Assembly: GCF_018991925.1 (NCBI RefSeq)
Contig: NW_024735442.1
Span: forward strand, 213,501 to 277,500
Source of the DNA: Homarus americanus
Taxonomy: Eukaryota; Arthropoda; Malacostraca; Decapoda; Nephropidae
DNA: 64,000 nt
Direction of reading: 5' to 3'
Shown: in pieces, positions 62,036-64,000 of the stretch
How the letters are laid out: each line of letters opens with the position of its first letter
Position numbering within the stretch: position 1 is the stretch's first letter
The notes under the pieces: generated by a model
What the model saw: the letters and a program-made list of their open reading frames with translations, nothing else
Database searches by the model: none
Told to the model about the DNA's origin: nothing
Position numbers and translations under genes: made by a program

Positions 62036-62420
62036 GGACAAGGGAGGGGAAGTGAGGAAGGGGAAGTGGAGGGGGGAGGAAGGTGTACAGGGGAGGGGAA
62101 GTGAAGGGAGGAGGAAGGTGAACAAGGAAGGGGAAGTGAGGGGGAGGAAGGTGGACAAGGGAAGAAGTGGAGGGGAGGAAGGTGAACAGGGGAAGGGGAA
62201 GGAGGGAGGAAGGTGAACAAGGGAAGGGGAAGTGGAGGGGAGGCAGGACGGGGGAAGGAGAGAATGAGGAGAGAAAGGAGGGAATGAGGGGAATAAGGAA
62301 GGTGAGAAGGGTAGATGGAGGGACGGAGGGAGGAAGGAGGGAAATAGGGGAAAAGGGGAGGGTAAAGGGGTAGGAGGAAGCGTTGAGAGAAGCGAAGGAG
62401 GAAGGAAATGAAGAAAAGGT
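62036..62420 (+). repeat. purine-rich minisatellite
   Basis: Units around AAGTGGAGGGGAGGAAGGTG with AACAAGGGAAGGGG linkers. Minus-strand proline/serine/leucine frames are artefacts. Confidence 0.88.
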
Positions 62421-62464
62421 GAAGAGAAGGTGAGTATAGGCTCAAACGTCAATAAATTTCCATG

Positions 62465-62466
<2 letters not shown>

Positions 62467-62512
<46 letters not shown>
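62467..62512. repeat. (GA)n microsatellite
   Basis: About 23 GA units. Confidence 0.97.
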
Positions 62513-62516
<4 letters not shown>

Positions 62517-62926
62517 AAGTGTACATTAAAAACTAAATAAATGTTGGGAAATAATTATGAAGGATGGAATTAAAACTCAAGGAAAAGTAAATAAGAGGAA
62601 GAATATAGGAAGAGGACAAGGAGAGATGAGGAGAAGTACTGAGGGAGTGTTGGGAGGTAAGGAGGAGGTGAGAGAGGAGGGCAGTTGGAGGTAGTTAGGT
62701 AGGTAATAGGGTGAGGTGAAAGAGAGGAGGCTATGGGGGTGTGGGGTGGGTAGGGTGGGTGGTGGGTGGTAGGTAGGTGGGGTAGGTGGTAGGCAGGGGT
62801 GGTAGGAAGGAATGAATGATGGAAAAAATAAGTGTTACTTTTGTCCTCGTGAGAAACTATGGTAGTGTTGAGCCTCCTCCCCTCTGCCACTCCCGGGCAG
62901 CTGAGGGCCACGGCGCTGTTACAAGG
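62513..62926. other. G-rich sequence, no gene
   Basis: GGTGGGTGGTAGGTAGGTGG-type low complexity at 62690-62800, unique elsewhere. Confidence 0.55.
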
Positions 62927-64000
62927 CCCACCACCACCACCACCACTACCACCATCACCACCACCTTAATCATCACCACCACTACTACCATCACCACCAC
63001 TACCACCATCACCCACCACATACCACCATACCACCATACCACCATCACCACCATACCACCACTACCACCACACCACCATCATCACCACCATACCATCACC
63101 ACCACTACCACCATCACCACACCATACCACCACCACCACCACCACCACTACCACCATCACCACCACCACCACCATCACCACCATACCACCACTCACCACC
63201 ATACCACATCACCACCACACTGCCACCATCACCACCACTACTACCATCACCACCACACTAGCAACATCAACACCATCACTCACCACCATTCACCATCACC
63301 ACTAACCACCAACCACCAACATCACCACCACACCATCACCACCACTGCCATCACCACCACTACCACATCACCACCACTACCACCATCACCACCACTACCA
63401 CCATCACCACCACCATACCACCATCACCACCACCACCACCATCACCACCATACCACCATCACCACCACACCACCACCACCATCACCACCACTACCACCAT
63501 CACCACCACTACCACCATCACCCTACCATACTACCATCACCACCACACCACCATCACCTACCATCACCACCACTACCACCATCACCACCATCACCACCAC
63601 CACCATCACCACCATACCACCATCACCACCACCACCACCATCACCACCACTACTACCATCACCACCACTGCCACCATCACCACCACTACTACCATCACCA
63701 CCACCACTAGCATCAATACCATCACTACCACCACCATTCTTACCATCACCATTACTACCACCCCACCACCACCATCACTACCACTACCCCATCACCACCG
63801 CTACTACTATCACCACCACTGCCACCATCACCACCACCACGGTTCTCACCATCACCATCACCACTACTATCACCACCACTGCCATCATATCTCTACTTCC
63901 ACACTCAACCCTCCCCACCACAACATTCTCCTTACCTACATTCATCACAAACACACTCCTGTACCACATTCACCACCACCAGCACTCCTGCACCACATTC
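62927..64000 (+). repeat. CCACCA/CCATCA array running to the window edge
   Basis: About 1 kb of ACCACCATCACCACCACT-type units of 15-18 bp. It is strongly strand-asymmetric (almost no G on the + strand) and decays after about 63885 into CA/CC-rich DNA. Valine/methionine-rich minus frames are artefacts. It may continue beyond the window. Confidence 0.93.

Noticed and set aside
62857..63054. Valine/methionine-rich small protein on the minus strand
   Set aside because: Reverse complement of the CCACCA array.

Overview
This is a eukaryotic window, most likely from an arthropod and probably a decapod crustacean. The reasons are the many telomere-like CCTAA/TTAGG tracts, very dense AT, AAT, CA/TG and GA microsatellites with dozens of minisatellites, and relics of CR1-like LINEs, a Penelope-like element and a MULE. 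There is nothing prokaryotic: no operons, ribosome binding sites or CRISPR. I recognise no complete host gene. The species is an inference from repeat character, not from a marker gene.

Recognisable coding matter is almost all decayed mobile elements. (1) Two CR1-like LINE 3' halves, at 787-2138 and 54285-55766, both + strand and both ending in a TTCTTATG-type tail; the second keeps about 336 open codons. (2) A second kind of LINE at 50895-52310, with RT YADD and a degenerate C-terminal zinc finger. (3) A Penelope-like element 3' end on the minus strand at 3340-3960 (GIY-YIG remnant plus terminal repeat). The same terminal repeat occurs as a near-perfect 75-bp-arm hairpin at 60506-60657 and as a fragment abutting the CR1 tail at 55767-55806. 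(4) A MULE deletion derivative at 14186-15181 with a transposase C-terminal pseudogene and inverted subterminal repeats. (5) A retroelement-type protein remnant (zinc cluster plus nuclease-like block) at 18545-19335, minus strand. (6) A tRNA-derived SINE at 6176-6292 with a TA tail.

The most novel pattern is a family of short foldback modules whose arms carry GATCACCTGAAGATTAATC-like sequence and whose cores hold CCTAA/TTAGG repeats. I count five loci: 5512, 14052, 31131, 35325 and 60754. One of them (14052-15332) has the MULE nested inside it. This offers a MITE-type origin for some of the telomere-like tracts here.

The rest is unique AT-rich sequence, probably intergenic or intronic, studded with tandem repeats of 15 to 58 bp periods: 29 bp at 34203-35083, 46 bp at 20022-20515, 33 bp at 57945-58313, 30 bp at 8218-8468, and a CCACCA-type array of about 1 kb running to the right edge. 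Many long open frames lie in these arrays and are composition artefacts. A few short segments with good splice signals (6829-6870 minus, 36188-36231 minus, 9252 plus, 39028-39042 plus) are listed as low-confidence exon candidates; if real, the window may lie in introns of larger genes.
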